NCBI GenBank assembly: GCA_910579845.1
Contig: CAJTWL010000005.1
Coordinates: 62,001 to 126,000, forward strand
Length of the DNA stretch: 64,000 nucleotides
Direction of reading: 5' to 3'
Source of the DNA: an uncultured Muribaculaceae bacterium
GTDB lineage: Bacteria; Bacteroidota; Bacteroidia; Bacteroidales; Muribaculaceae
The translations under genes were made by a program, and so were the position numbers. Every line of letters starts with the position of its first letter. Positions within the stretch are counted from its first letter, which is position 1. The notes under the pieces were generated by a model, which was not told the DNA's origin, did not search any database, and saw only the letters and a program-made list of their open reading frames with translations. Positions 18,190 through 27,322 of this stretch are shown piece by piece.

Positions 18190-19674
18190 ATGAATATCAT
18201 ACGATTCACCACTGTAGCCGAACTTCGGGAGGAGATCTTCAGGACTCCTCTCGAACAATACGTTCTGGTGCAGCTCGACGACCGCAAAATAAAACTTGAC
18301 GCACACATGATCCACCGGTTCACGCAAGTAGCGGGTGAGATTGATTCCACGCTCACATACTCCTATTTCCGCGAAGAGAATGAAGACGGTTCTATAATGC
18401 TTCATCCGGTCAATGATTATCAACCGGGGTCTTTACGCAACGACTTTGATTTCGGTCCTTTAGTAATGCTTAATGCCGCCGATGTGCTCTCGGCTACAGA
18501 GGACTTCACGCAGGAAGACTCCGAAATGCTCGATGGTGGATGGTATGCCATGCGTCTGCAACTGACCCTTGGAAAAATGATGGCTATGATTCCGGAATAT
18601 CTTTACACAGCCCAAAGAGTCGATTATCGCAAAAGCGGTCAGAAGCAGCACGATTATGTTGATCCTCGCCAACGCGAATATCAGATTCAGATGGAGCAGG
18701 TGCTCACAGCCCATCTCCGTACAATCGGCGGACTGCTTCCTCCTGCATCGGAGGATGTCGATTATGATTCGGAGAGTTTCCCGGTGGAGGCTTCTGTAAT
18801 CATTCCTGTAAGGAACCGCGTGCGCACTGTCATGGATGCTGTAAACTCTGCCTTGACACAGAAATGCAGCTTCCCGTTCAATGTAATAGTGGTAGACAAT
18901 GATTCCTCTGACGGCACACGTGAATTGCTTGAAAAGTGCAATGATCCCAGATTAAATCTGATAAAAGTAAGCGCCTCCGAAGAATTGGGAATCGGAGGAT
19001 GCTGGAACAAAGCGGTCTTGGATGACAGATGCGGACGGTTTGCCATACAGCTCGATTCAGACGATATTTATAACTCAGAAAATGTGATTCAGACGGTTGT
19101 GGATAAATTCCGTTCCGGCAATTTCGGTATGGTTGTAGGCAGCTATATGATGGTTGACTTTAACGGAAATCCTATTCCTCCCGGTTTGATCGCTCACGAG
19201 GAATGGACCGACGAAAACGGGCACAACAATGCATTGCGCACACACGGATTCGGTGCTCCACGTGCTTTCTTCACCCCTATTGTGCGTCGCTTTCTCTTCC
19301 CTAACGTAAGTTATGGAGAGGATTACGCGATGGCTCTGAGAATATCAAGAGATTACAGAGTCGGTCGTATATATGAACCCATATATTTCTGCCGCAGATG
19401 GGAGGGGAATTCGGACGCATCTCTGTCTATCGAACGCACAAACGCACACAACAACTATAAAGATTGTCTGCGGTCCATTGAATTGCTTGCGCGTGTAAGA
19501 CATAATCATCCTTTGCGTAATCCGTATATGATGGATGCGGCTGAATTTATGCAAGGCGGCTTCCCTCCTGGGATTTTCCCGGGAGACAACCGGTCTTCAG
19601 ACACTGAGGAAGGATTCGATTCAGACGATCTTGACGACTTTGAAGATGATTTTGAAGATGATTTTGAAGATTGA
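18190..19674 (+). CDS. GT2-family glycosyltransferase with unique N-terminal region and acidic tail
   Basis: 494 residues. Residues ~1-195 have no domain I recognise. A GT-A domain begins at ~198 (ASVIIPVRNRVRTVMDAVNSA), with the nucleotide-binding VVDNDSSDGT and the metal-binding DSDD at 289-292. GEDYAMALRIS further on fits the acceptor/base region. No membrane helix or signal is evident, so it is probably cytoplasmic. The C-terminus ends in repeated DDFED units coded by a 12-base tandem repeat. It lies 22 bases after the amidase gene and 22 bases before the DUF4922 gene, so it is probably co-transcribed with both. Its sugar donor and acceptor are unknown. Confidence 0.82.
   Translation: MNIIRFTTVAELREEIFRTPLEQYVLVQLDDRKIKLDAHMIHRFTQVAGEIDSTLTYSYFREENEDGSIMLHPVNDYQPGSLRNDFDFGPLVMLNAADVLSATEDFTQEDSEMLDGGWYAMRLQLTLGKMMAMIPEYLYTAQRVDYRKSGQKQHDYVDPRQREYQIQMEQVLTAHLRTIGGLLPPASEDVDYDSESFPVEASVIIPVRNRVRTVMDAVNSALTQKCSFPFNVIVVDNDSSDGTRELLEKCNDPRLNLIKVSASEELGIGGCWNKAVLDDRCGRFAIQLDSDDIYNSENVIQTVVDKFRSGNFGMVVGSYMMVDFNGNPIPPGLIAHEEWTDENGHNNALRTHGFGAPRAFFTPIVRRFLFPNVSYGEDYAMALRISRDYRVGRIYEPIYFCRRWEGNSDASLSIERTNAHNNYKDCLRSIELLARVRHNHPLRNPYMMDAAEFMQGGFPPGIFPGDNRSSDTEEGFDSDDLDDFEDDFEDDFED
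19633..19668 (+). repeat. 12-base in-frame tandem repeat, three units
   Basis: Three 12-base units coding Asp-Asp-Phe-Glu form the acidic C-terminal end of the glycosyltransferase. Units two and three (19645-19656, 19657-19668) are identical, and the first differs at two positions. Copy number could vary by slippage without breaking the frame. Confidence 0.85.
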
Positions 19675-19696
19675 TTTGTAAGAACTTCAGAACCTC

Positions 19697-20623
19697 ATGG
19701 ATATTGAGTCTATAAATACAATTACAGAAACGCAGCTGGCAGTATGGCAGGAGGCAAAACGTAATTTTGACAACCTTTTGCTCACCAGACGCAGACCTAT
19801 GCCATTAGGTGATTTCAATGTGCAGCTGCAGTTAAATCCGGCACGTGTACGTTCCACCGGCGCATCTGTTGATAAAAAAACTATCGAAAAACGACCCTGC
19901 TTCCTCTGTGAATCAAACCGACCCAAAGAGCAGCTTGTTTTTCAATGGCTTGAAGACTGGCAGTTTCTTGTCAATCCCTACCCTATTCTTCCTATTCATT
20001 TCACAATACCGTCATCAAATCATATTCCACAGAACGAGATTCCACTTGAGATGGCGAGTATGGCGGAAATGGCTCCTGACCTTGCCATATTTTTCAACGG
20101 TGCAAAAGCCGGTGCATCAGCACCCGACCATCTGCACTGTCAGGCTGTTCTCAAATCCGAGCTGCCGATAATCTCACTTACAGAACGATTCCATACACCG
20201 GATTTAGCGGGATGGCACTCAAGTGAAGAATTTGATATCGACCTCCCTTTTCATTTTCTGACAGCGATAATCACTCCGGATCACCAAGGAATGCGGAATC
20301 TATCAAAAGTACATGACGCCACAGGTATAGATCCTGCCAGCGGGCTTCTCTGCAAAGACTTTCTCAATGCATTCTTCTGGATTGACAATTCGGGATTGTT
20401 ACGTATAATAATTATTCCTCGCAAGGCTCACCGTCCATCACATTATTTCTCCGACACAGACAAATACATGATAAGCCCCGGTGCTCTTGACATGGCCGGA
20501 ATACTTGTAATGCCACGTGTGGAAGACTACGAGCGAATCACGGAACAGGTGGTACGCGAAATATATCACGAGACCGCATTCGTCTCTCTGCCGGATGCAG
20601 TAAAAGCTCCTTTTGACCTATGA
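19697..20623 (+). CDS. DUF4922 protein, HIT/GalT-like nucleotidyltransferase or phosphorylase fold
   Basis: 308 residues, cytoplasmic. The active-site-like motif HLHCQ at 145-149 (within GASAPDHLHCQAV) is the His-x-His-x-Gln signature of GalT/HIT-type nucleotidyltransferases and GDP-sugar phosphorylases. A CFLC pair near residues 68-71 may bind metal. RPKEQLVF and NPYPILPIHFTIPS resemble the central strands of that fold. Family knowledge points to DUF4922 and to GDP-hexose phosphorylase relatives; the nucleotide-sugar substrate is not known. The gene follows a GT2 gene, and its stop overlaps the permease start (ATGA), indicating translational coupling. It may supply or recycle a nucleotide sugar for the upstream transferase. 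Confidence 0.75.
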   Translation: MDIESINTITETQLAVWQEAKRNFDNLLLTRRRPMPLGDFNVQLQLNPARVRSTGASVDKKTIEKRPCFLCESNRPKEQLVFQWLEDWQFLVNPYPILPIHFTIPSSNHIPQNEIPLEMASMAEMAPDLAIFFNGAKAGASAPDHLHCQAVLKSELPIISLTERFHTPDLAGWHSSEEFDIDLPFHFLTAIITPDHQGMRNLSKVHDATGIDPASGLLCKDFLNAFFWIDNSGLLRIIIIPRKAHRPSHYFSDTDKYMISPGALDMAGILVMPRVEDYERITEQVVREIYHETAFVSLPDAVKAPFDL

Positions 20624-21969
20624 GCGCCATTGACATGACAAAACAAGCCGATAAAGCGGCATCTACAGGGGAAAGTTCACCCTGGTATTGGATTCCGACA
20701 GTTTACATTGCCGAAGGATTACCATATTTTGCAGTAAACACTCTGACAGTCCTCATGTATCATAAATTGGGGATAGGTCTGAAGGAAATGGCTTTCTTTA
20801 CAGGATGGCTTTATCTGCCATGGGTAATCAAACCTTTCTGGAGTCCGTTTATAGATCTGTTCAAAACAAAACGGTTCTGGACACTTTCCATGCAATATGG
20901 AATGGCCATAGCGCTGGCTCTGATAGGATTCATGCTCCCGACACCGTTCTTTTTTACGGTAACATTGGTACTTTTCTGGCTAACGGCATTCTTCTCCGCC
21001 ACACACGACATAGCGGCCGACGGATATTACATGATTGTGCTTCCACCTCACCGGCAAGCGGCATTTGTCGGTATCCGTTCCACTTTCTACCGCGTGGCAT
21101 CGGTACTTGGTCAAGGCGGACTGGTTATGTTTGCAGGCTATCTTGAAAACCGATATGGCAATATTCCTAATGCCTGGTCTGCCGTTTTTATAATCATAGG
21201 ATTACTGTTTTTAGGAATAGCCGTTTATGATACCAGGTTCATGCCTGTTTCAAACGATGACCGACCGCGTCCCGGAGTTACGGCACGAACCATTCTGCAC
21301 GATTTCGCCGATACATTTTTTACTTTTTTTCAGAAAAAAGGTATTGTGACGGCAATAATGTTTATGCTTCTTTACAGATTGCCGGAAGCATTATGTATCA
21401 AGCTTGTCCAGCCGTTCATGGTATCTCCGTTATCTGAGGGAGGACTCGGACTGACGACCGCTGAAGTCGGATTCGCCAACGGTACCGTAGGCGTCATCGC
21501 TCTTTTGACCGGAGGCATAATCGGAGGTATAGTAATATCCCGTAACGGACTTAAGAAATGGTTGTGGCCAATGGCTATGTCCCTGACACTTCCATGTATT
21601 CTCTATTGTCTGCTGGCAATGTTCCAACCGAGTGATTTTTCAGTTGTATGTGCCGCAGTAGGTGTGGAACAATTCGGATATGGGTTTGGTTTCACAGCTT
21701 TCATGATGTATCTCATATATTTCTGTCGGGGCGAAAACCAGACTTCACATTATGCGTTCTGCACTGCATTCATGGCGCTCGGAATGATGCTTCCGGGCAT
21801 GATAGCCGGATGGGTTCACGAAAAACTGACACCTCTTAATATTTTCGATCTCTCAATCCCTCAAGGATATGTAAACTTCTTTTGGCTCGTAATATTATGT
21901 TCCTTAGCAACTTTCGCTGTCTGCGCACGGTTGAGGATAGCCCCCGAATTCGGCAAAAAAATAAAATAA
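20620..21969 (+). CDS. MFS permease, AmpG-like muropeptide transporter
   Basis: A 449-residue inner-membrane protein with about twelve hydrophobic helices. Early motifs are typical of the AmpG branch of the major facilitator family: YIAEGLPYFAVNTLTV, LYLPWVIKPFWSPFIDLF and FSATHDIAADGYYM. AmpG imports anhydro-muropeptides for cell-wall recycling. The start codon overlaps the DUF4922 stop by four bases. Grouping with a cell-wall amidase, a glycosyltransferase and a sugar-nucleotide enzyme fits a recycling or envelope-polymer role. It could also carry another substrate, since Bacteroidota have several AmpG-like carriers. Confidence 0.85.
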   Translation: MSAIDMTKQADKAASTGESSPWYWIPTVYIAEGLPYFAVNTLTVLMYHKLGIGLKEMAFFTGWLYLPWVIKPFWSPFIDLFKTKRFWTLSMQYGMAIALALIGFMLPTPFFFTVTLVLFWLTAFFSATHDIAADGYYMIVLPPHRQAAFVGIRSTFYRVASVLGQGGLVMFAGYLENRYGNIPNAWSAVFIIIGLLFLGIAVYDTRFMPVSNDDRPRPGVTARTILHDFADTFFTFFQKKGIVTAIMFMLLYRLPEALCIKLVQPFMVSPLSEGGLGLTTAEVGFANGTVGVIALLTGGIIGGIVISRNGLKKWLWPMAMSLTLPCILYCLLAMFQPSDFSVVCAAVGVEQFGYGFGFTAFMMYLIYFCRGENQTSHYAFCTAFMALGMMLPGMIAGWVHEKLTPLNIFDLSIPQGYVNFFWLVILCSLATFAVCARLRIAPEFGKKIK

Positions 21970-22007
21970 ATAACCATAGTACTTATCTATCCATATAGAA
22001 ATAACCT

Positions 22008-24356
22008 ATGCTTCGCAAGATTACTAAAATACCGGTTGCCGTACTGCTGATCTCTTTAGTAGCGCTGACCGCATGTAATTCGGCGAAGCATGTGCCTGAG
22101 GGAAGATATCTACTTGATGACATAAAAATAAATGTCATCGATTCCACTCACAGAGTATCGAAACAACAACTGTCAACATATATCCGGCAGCAGCCAAATA
22201 CCCGGATGCTCTGGTCGGCAAAATTCCGTCTCGGTTTGTATAACCTTAGCGGCAAAGACTCCACAAAACGCTGGAACAAATGGATGCGAAAACTTGGAGA
22301 GCCACCTGTAATTTATGATTCACTGGCAACAATCAATGATGTCTCGCAGCTGAAACGCGCACTTATAAATGCAGGCTATATGGACGGGGATGTCACTGTC
22401 AAGGAAAATTTTAATAATAAAAAGAAAAAAGTCAGACTTGAGTTTGATGTAGTCCCCGGCATCCCTCATAGCATCCGTTCACTCGAGTATGATTTTCCGA
22501 ACGACGCCATCAGAGATCTGTTTAAAAACGATTCCTCTCTTTTTATTATCACGCCCGGAGATCTTCTCGATCTGACCCGCCTCGAAGCCCAGAGAGACGT
22601 AATAATAAACCACCTGAAGAATAATGGATATTACGCATTCGGAAAAGAAAATATCACATTCAATGCCGACACGGCGGCCGGATCCACGGATGTGGATCTC
22701 CGGATGACCATTCTTCCTCCCAGACACGCATCTGTTCAGGACAGGATTAAGCTCGACTCCCACCGTAAATATATTGTCCGTAATATTTACGTAATTCCGG
22801 ATTATACGCCCGGAGCCTCTGAAAGTCTCGACAAATATCCCGCAACCGACACACTTTTATACAAAAGTCTGAATATTCTTGAAAGCAGGAAACGTTATCT
22901 CAACCCCCATACCATCTTCGAAAATTGCTTCATTCGTCCCGGAGAATTATACAGTGCAAAAGATGTAAATGCAACATACGCGGCATTCAGCCGTCTCAGC
23001 ATTCTCAAATTTATCAATATACGATTTATACCGGCTGGCACATTAGGCAACTACGGACTGCTTGACGGATATATATTGCTTACTCCCGGAAAGAGTCAAA
23101 GCTTTTCGGCAGAACTTGAAGGGACCAACTCCGAAGGTAATTTCGGAGTTGCCGCGGCAATCCACTATACACACCGCAACCTTCGGAAAGGATCCGAAAC
23201 ATTCTCCGCAAAACTCCGTGGTGCATACGAGGCTCTTAACGGAAGTTTCCAGGATATCATACACAACAGATACCTCGAATTCGGAGGTGAGGTGGGCATA
23301 AATTTTCCAAAATTCAAAGCTCCTTTGCTTAAAGAGAGTTTTAAACGCAAGATAAAGGCTTCCACGGAGTTCAACATATCCATGAACTATCAGGAGCGAC
23401 CGGAATATACGCGACTCATTTCCACTGCCGGATGGAACTACAAATGGACTGAGCAAAAATATCATCGTCGGCATACATATACACCCATAGATGTGAATTA
23501 CGTTTATCTTCCGGAGAGTACAAACGATTTTCTGAACCAGATTGCACCCGACAATCCGCTATTGCGCTATAGTTATGAGGACCATTTCATAATGCGTATG
23601 GGCTACAGCCTGTATCAGACAAATAAACAACCGGAATCTCCTTTCAGCCATAAATCTCTGCGCGATATTTATACACTGCGTGTCAATGCTGAGGTAGCAG
23701 GTAATCTGCTGTTTGCTGTCAGCAGTATAGTACATCACCGTTCAAATTTTCATGAAGATCCATACAAAATATTTGGAATCAGATACTCACAATATGCAAA
23801 GGTTGATGCGGATTTCTCCTATCTGCATATCTTTGATGAGCGCAACTCCATAGCCTATCATGTGGGTGGAGGCATAGGAATTCCTTATGGCAATTCCACT
23901 ATCCTTCCGTTCGAGAAACGTTTCTATGGAGGAGGCGCAAATGGAGTAAGAGGGTGGGATGTACGCACACTCGGTCCCGGACGATTCCCCGGATCAAATA
24001 CCGTAAGCGATTTCATAAATCAATGTGGAGATATAAGACTTGATTTCAATGTAGAATATCGCCCTAAGCTTTTTTGGATTCTCGAAGGCGCACTTTTCAT
24101 TGATATAGGAAATATCTGGACAATTCACAATTATTCGAACCAGCCATATGGATTTTTTCGTTTTAAATCATTCTATAAAGAGTTGGCGGCAGCCTACGGT
24201 GTAGGTCTGAGACTTGACTTCAAATACTTTCTGTTACGTTTCGACATGGGTATGAAAGCACATAACCCTGCAATAAACCAGGAGCCATGGCCAATAATAC
24301 ACCCGCACTGGAAACGCGACCACTCTTTCCACTTCTCAATCGGATATCCATTCTGA
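22008..24356 (+). CDS. tamL: TamL-like outer-membrane assembly lipoprotein (BamA/Omp85 superfamily)
   Basis: 782 residues. A lipoprotein signal ends at LTAC with Cys23. POTRA-like repeats (~35-330) follow, then an Omp85 beta-barrel (~360-782) with the conserved YGGGANGVRGWDVRTLGPGRF-type loop holding the VRGW signature and a terminal aromatic residue (GYPF). The lipidated form of TamA, called TamL in Bacteroidota, partners an inner-membrane TamB in outer-membrane protein or lipid transport. No tamB-like gene is in the window. It lies 38 bases after the permease and 13 bases before the HAD phosphatase gene. Confidence 0.85.
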   Translation: MLRKITKIPVAVLLISLVALTACNSAKHVPEGRYLLDDIKINVIDSTHRVSKQQLSTYIRQQPNTRMLWSAKFRLGLYNLSGKDSTKRWNKWMRKLGEPPVIYDSLATINDVSQLKRALINAGYMDGDVTVKENFNNKKKKVRLEFDVVPGIPHSIRSLEYDFPNDAIRDLFKNDSSLFIITPGDLLDLTRLEAQRDVIINHLKNNGYYAFGKENITFNADTAAGSTDVDLRMTILPPRHASVQDRIKLDSHRKYIVRNIYVIPDYTPGASESLDKYPATDTLLYKSLNILESRKRYLNPHTIFENCFIRPGELYSAKDVNATYAAFSRLSILKFINIRFIPAGTLGNYGLLDGYILLTPGKSQSFSAELEGTNSEGNFGVAAAIHYTHRNLRKGSETFSAKLRGAYEALNGSFQDIIHNRYLEFGGEVGINFPKFKAPLLKESFKRKIKASTEFNISMNYQERPEYTRLISTAGWNYKWTEQKYHRRHTYTPIDVNYVYLPESTNDFLNQIAPDNPLLRYSYEDHFIMRMGYSLYQTNKQPESPFSHKSLRDIYTLRVNAEVAGNLLFAVSSIVHHRSNFHEDPYKIFGIRYSQYAKVDADFSYLHIFDERNSIAYHVGGGIGIPYGNSTILPFEKRFYGGGANGVRGWDVRTLGPGRFPGSNTVSDFINQCGDIRLDFNVEYRPKLFWILEGALFIDIGNIWTIHNYSNQPYGFFRFKSFYKELAAAYGVGLRLDFKYFLLRFDMGMKAHNPAINQEPWPIIHPHWKRDHSFHFSIGYPF

Positions 24357-24369
24357 TATATATTTAAAT

Positions 24370-25017
24370 ATGAAAAAGCTCGTAATATTTGACCTTGACG
24401 GCACACTTGTAAATTCCATAACAGATCTTGGGAATGCATGTAACTATGCATTGCGCACTCTCGGATATTCCGAGCATGCCATATCTACTTATAATTTCAT
24501 GGTCGGGAACGGCGTAAGAAAACTGGTGGAACGCGCCGAACCCGACGCGAATCCCGAGACTGTTGACAAGCTATTGACCTTATTCCGTGAATATTATGAC
24601 GACCATCTCACGGATAAGACCACACCCTATCCGGGAATCCCGGAACTATTGCGCAGTCTTACAGAGCGTGGCGTAGCCATTGCCGTGGCATCAAACAAAT
24701 ATCAGGCGGCTGTGTCGAGAATAGTGCCATATTTCTTTCCGGACATACCATTCGTGTCAATCAAGGGGCACTCACCATTAATGCCTGTAAAACCGGATCC
24801 ATCAATTGTATTTTCAATTCTGAGTCAGTATCCCACTCCGAAAAATGATGTACTATACGTCGGGGATTCCTCTGTAGATATCGAGACAGCACGACGAGCC
24901 TGTGTGGAATCTACAGGTGTGAGCTGGGGTTTCCGCCCAATTTCAGAATTACGTGGTGCCTATGCCGACAACATAGTCACATCTCCTGAAGAAATCCTAA
25001 ACATTGTTGACCGTTGA
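24370..25017 (+). CDS. HAD-superfamily phosphatase, phosphoglycolate phosphatase-like
   Basis: 215-residue cytosolic hydrolase. Motif I FDLDGTLVNS (residues 7-16, nucleophile Asp8, Asp10), motif II VASNK, the motif III Lys in PVKPDPS and motif IV VGDSSVDIETARRA are all present. A helical cap lies between motifs I and II. Length and cap type fit the Gph/PgmB group; the physiological substrate is uncertain. The 3' end overlaps the convergent LacI-type gene by 21 bases, so both stops are read through by the opposite gene. Confidence 0.88.
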   Translation: MKKLVIFDLDGTLVNSITDLGNACNYALRTLGYSEHAISTYNFMVGNGVRKLVERAEPDANPETVDKLLTLFREYYDDHLTDKTTPYPGIPELLRSLTERGVAIAVASNKYQAAVSRIVPYFFPDIPFVSIKGHSPLMPVKPDPSIVFSILSQYPTPKNDVLYVGDSSVDIETARRACVESTGVSWGFRPISELRGAYADNIVTSPEEILNIVDR

Positions 25018-26013
25018 AGCGCGTTTGATTATTTTGCTGTCAAGCACTATCGACTTGCTTGGTGATGAAAAATCCTCTATCTTGGCTAATAGAAGTTCTG
25101 TCGCTATTCTTGCCATCTCCTCAATCTGCTGTTCAACGGCTGTAATCTGTGGATAGACCAACGTTGAAAGGACAGTGCCCGACATTGTGCATATAGCCAC
25201 ATCGTCTGGTATACGGATACCGCGCTCCTGCAGTGCGCGTTTGGCACCCAACGCCTGTGTCTCTGTAAAACAAAATACACTGTCAAATTCCAGTCCCCTC
25301 TCCAAAGCCACCTCTATGGCATGCACGCCATCTTCGAAAAGCACACCGCCGGATATGGAATATTCAGCGCCACACGGCAGATTGAATTTCTTTAATGCAT
25401 CATGCCAACCTTTGCGACGGTCGATAGCGTTCTGAATATAAGAGGGACCCTCGAGATGCAAGATACGCTTCTGACCGTTATAGATCAGATGCTCGACCAT
25501 AAAGAAAGATTTGATGTAGTCGTTGCTGCGCACCATAGACACATCAAGATCCGGTATGATTCTGTCGAAAAACACCAGTGGTACTCGACTGTTCAGAAAA
25601 CTGTTGTATATATCAAGGTTCGCACTGTTATGACAAGGGTTTATCAGAATCCCGTCAACACGGGATTTATTGAATGTCTCAAGATTGAGCTTTTCAATTT
25701 CAGAAGATTCATCCGAGAATGCGATAGCTACGCGATAACCATTATGCAGGATATGTTTTTGAGCGGCAGAAATAAATCTTATGCAGAACGGTGTAGTCAT
25801 CTCCGGAACGGAAATTCCGATCACATGATTGCTCTGCGCACGGAGATTAACAGCCATCTCATTCCGTCTGTATCCCATACGGAGGGCTGTCTCCTGTATC
25901 TTTTTCATAGTCTCACTACTGACATTGTGCGCGTCGTCATTGAGCGCACGAGACACCGTAGACTTTGAGATGCCTAATTCAGCAGCTATATCTTTTATCG
26001 TCACATACCTCAT
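24997..26013 (-). CDS. LacI/GalR-family transcriptional regulator
   Basis: 338 residues. The N-terminal helix-turn-helix reads TIKDIAAELGISKSTVSRALND, and the hinge and a periplasmic-binding-protein-like sensor domain (~60-335) follow. LacI regulators usually repress sugar genes and release DNA on binding a ligand. It is divergent from the GDPD-oxidoreductase-sulfatase run, which is the likely target. An imperfect palindrome lies 48 bases upstream of its start. The ligand is unknown. Confidence 0.92.
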   Translation of the reverse strand: MRYVTIKDIAAELGISKSTVSRALNDDAHNVSSETMKKIQETALRMGYRRNEMAVNLRAQSNHVIGISVPEMTTPFCIRFISAAQKHILHNGYRVAIAFSDESSEIEKLNLETFNKSRVDGILINPCHNSANLDIYNSFLNSRVPLVFFDRIIPDLDVSMVRSNDYIKSFFMVEHLIYNGQKRILHLEGPSYIQNAIDRRKGWHDALKKFNLPCGAEYSISGGVLFEDGVHAIEVALERGLEFDSVFCFTETQALGAKRALQERGIRIPDDVAICTMSGTVLSTLVYPQITAVEQQIEEMARIATELLLAKIEDFSSPSKSIVLDSKIIKRASTVNNV

Positions 26014-26060
26014 GGTAAAGTGTCTAAGAGTGTGAAGAGTGTGTTTAAATTTTATGTTAA

Positions 26061-26080
26061 GTTACTAAAAATTTAGCAAC
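26061..26080. promoter_or_regulatory. Candidate LacI-family operator
   Basis: GTTACTAAAAATTTAGCAAC is a 20-base imperfect palindrome of the size LacI-type regulators bind. It lies between the divergent LacI gene and the GDPD gene, closer to the regulator, so autoregulation is possible. A partial half-site (GTAAC) recurs near 26215. The remaining part of the gap is A/T-rich and shows no other clear feature. Confidence 0.4.
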
Positions 26081-26250
26081 CTTCCCTCTTTTTGATGAAA
26101 CATTTTACTTCTGACGCACATCTTACTCCTCAATCGTTTGCGTTGAATTAACACGTCCTTGCATATATGTAATATATTAAGAAATAATAAAAGTTTTATC
26201 AATGGATAAAATTTTGTAACTTTATAAATACAAATTATGCAGCTTAAACT

Positions 26251-27297
26251 ATGAACAAAGTTATTTTTTATCTTCTTGTCCTATTGTCCGCCATCGGGAT
26301 CCAAACACACGCTGAGAGAAAATTTATAGCACACCGTGGAGTGGATCTCAAACATACCATTGCAGGCGAGAACTCGCTTGAGGCTATCCGTCTGGCAAAA
26401 AGGGCCGGCTTTCAAGCCATCGAAACTGATGTCCGTATGACATCAGACGATTCAATTGTAGTGATGCACGATGCAACACTTAACCGTACATGCCTGCTTG
26501 CCGATGGATCAGAACTCATCGACCCTGTTGAGATAAAAAACATTACATGGAAGGAGTTGCAGAAGAATTATATATTAAAAGCTGATAATCCGGCACACAG
26601 GTCCAGGATTCCATCTCTCCGCACCTACCTACGCGAATGCAAAAAAGAGGGTCTTCTGCCATTCATAGAGCCAAAACTCATCGATTCCACAGGAAATCAT
26701 TACAGGGACATAATCAGAATTGCTGATGATATTTATGGATCCGGAAACTATATAATCACATCCAACAACAGGGCAAACAATATTATCCGCTATACGCTAA
26801 AATATAAAGAAGTACCGATTATGGGCATTCTCTATCAGACCACATATCCGGCAATACATGAGCTGGGCAACTGCATCATGGCTATAAGCGCCACAAAATT
26901 CGAACCGGAAGAGTATGACCGACTGCATCTTCAGGCTCACCATGACGGATTGCTTTCAGAATCGCATGCCGATAAATTCAAACATTTCGACATGATAAAC
27001 GGAGCACCGGTGGATTATGTATCCACGGATATGCTTGTGCCGGATTATCATGGTCAAGGCAAGGTTATAAAAACAGGATCCCATTCTGATTTCGGGGGGC
27101 TATATGTAAGTTTTGACATAATCGGTGAAGCGGAAGTGGAAATGGGCAGTCAGAAATTCAAAGTATCTTCACCGGATAAAGTAAAAAAAGTCATACATCA
27201 GGTCGCACTCTACAACGAGACTCCGAAAGTAGATATCAGACCCGTTGACAAATCAACCAGAATATCCGGAGTCAAGATCCGTCAGGTCGAATTTTAA
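26251..27297 (+). CDS. Secreted glycerophosphodiester phosphodiesterase family protein
   Basis: 348 residues with a signal peptide ending near QTHAE. The GDPD motifs are clear: AHRG (His28, Arg29), GENSLEA (Glu40, Asn41), AIETDVR (Glu58, Asp60) and MHDATLNRT (His73). GDPDs cleave glycerophosphodiesters to glycerol-3-phosphate and an alcohol. A C-terminal extension (~265-348) is beta-rich and probably a separate binding module. It heads a run with an FAD oxidoreductase and a sulfatase and is divergent from a LacI regulator, so it may act on a host-derived or sulfated phosphodiester. That is inference from context. Confidence 0.85.
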   Translation: MNKVIFYLLVLLSAIGIQTHAERKFIAHRGVDLKHTIAGENSLEAIRLAKRAGFQAIETDVRMTSDDSIVVMHDATLNRTCLLADGSELIDPVEIKNITWKELQKNYILKADNPAHRSRIPSLRTYLRECKKEGLLPFIEPKLIDSTGNHYRDIIRIADDIYGSGNYIITSNNRANNIIRYTLKYKEVPIMGILYQTTYPAIHELGNCIMAISATKFEPEEYDRLHLQAHHDGLLSESHADKFKHFDMINGAPVDYVSTDMLVPDYHGQGKVIKTGSHSDFGGLYVSFDIIGEAEVEMGSQKFKVSSPDKVKKVIHQVALYNETPKVDIRPVDKSTRISGVKIRQVEF

Positions 27298-27322
27298 ATT
27301 TAACTTAAAACAAGATAATATC

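Noticed and set aside
27245..27322. Longer start for the FAD oxidoreductase
   Set aside because: The extra 26 residues overlap the end of the GDPD gene in another frame and do not resemble the family; the ATG at 27323 gives a normal N-terminus before the nucleotide-binding motif.
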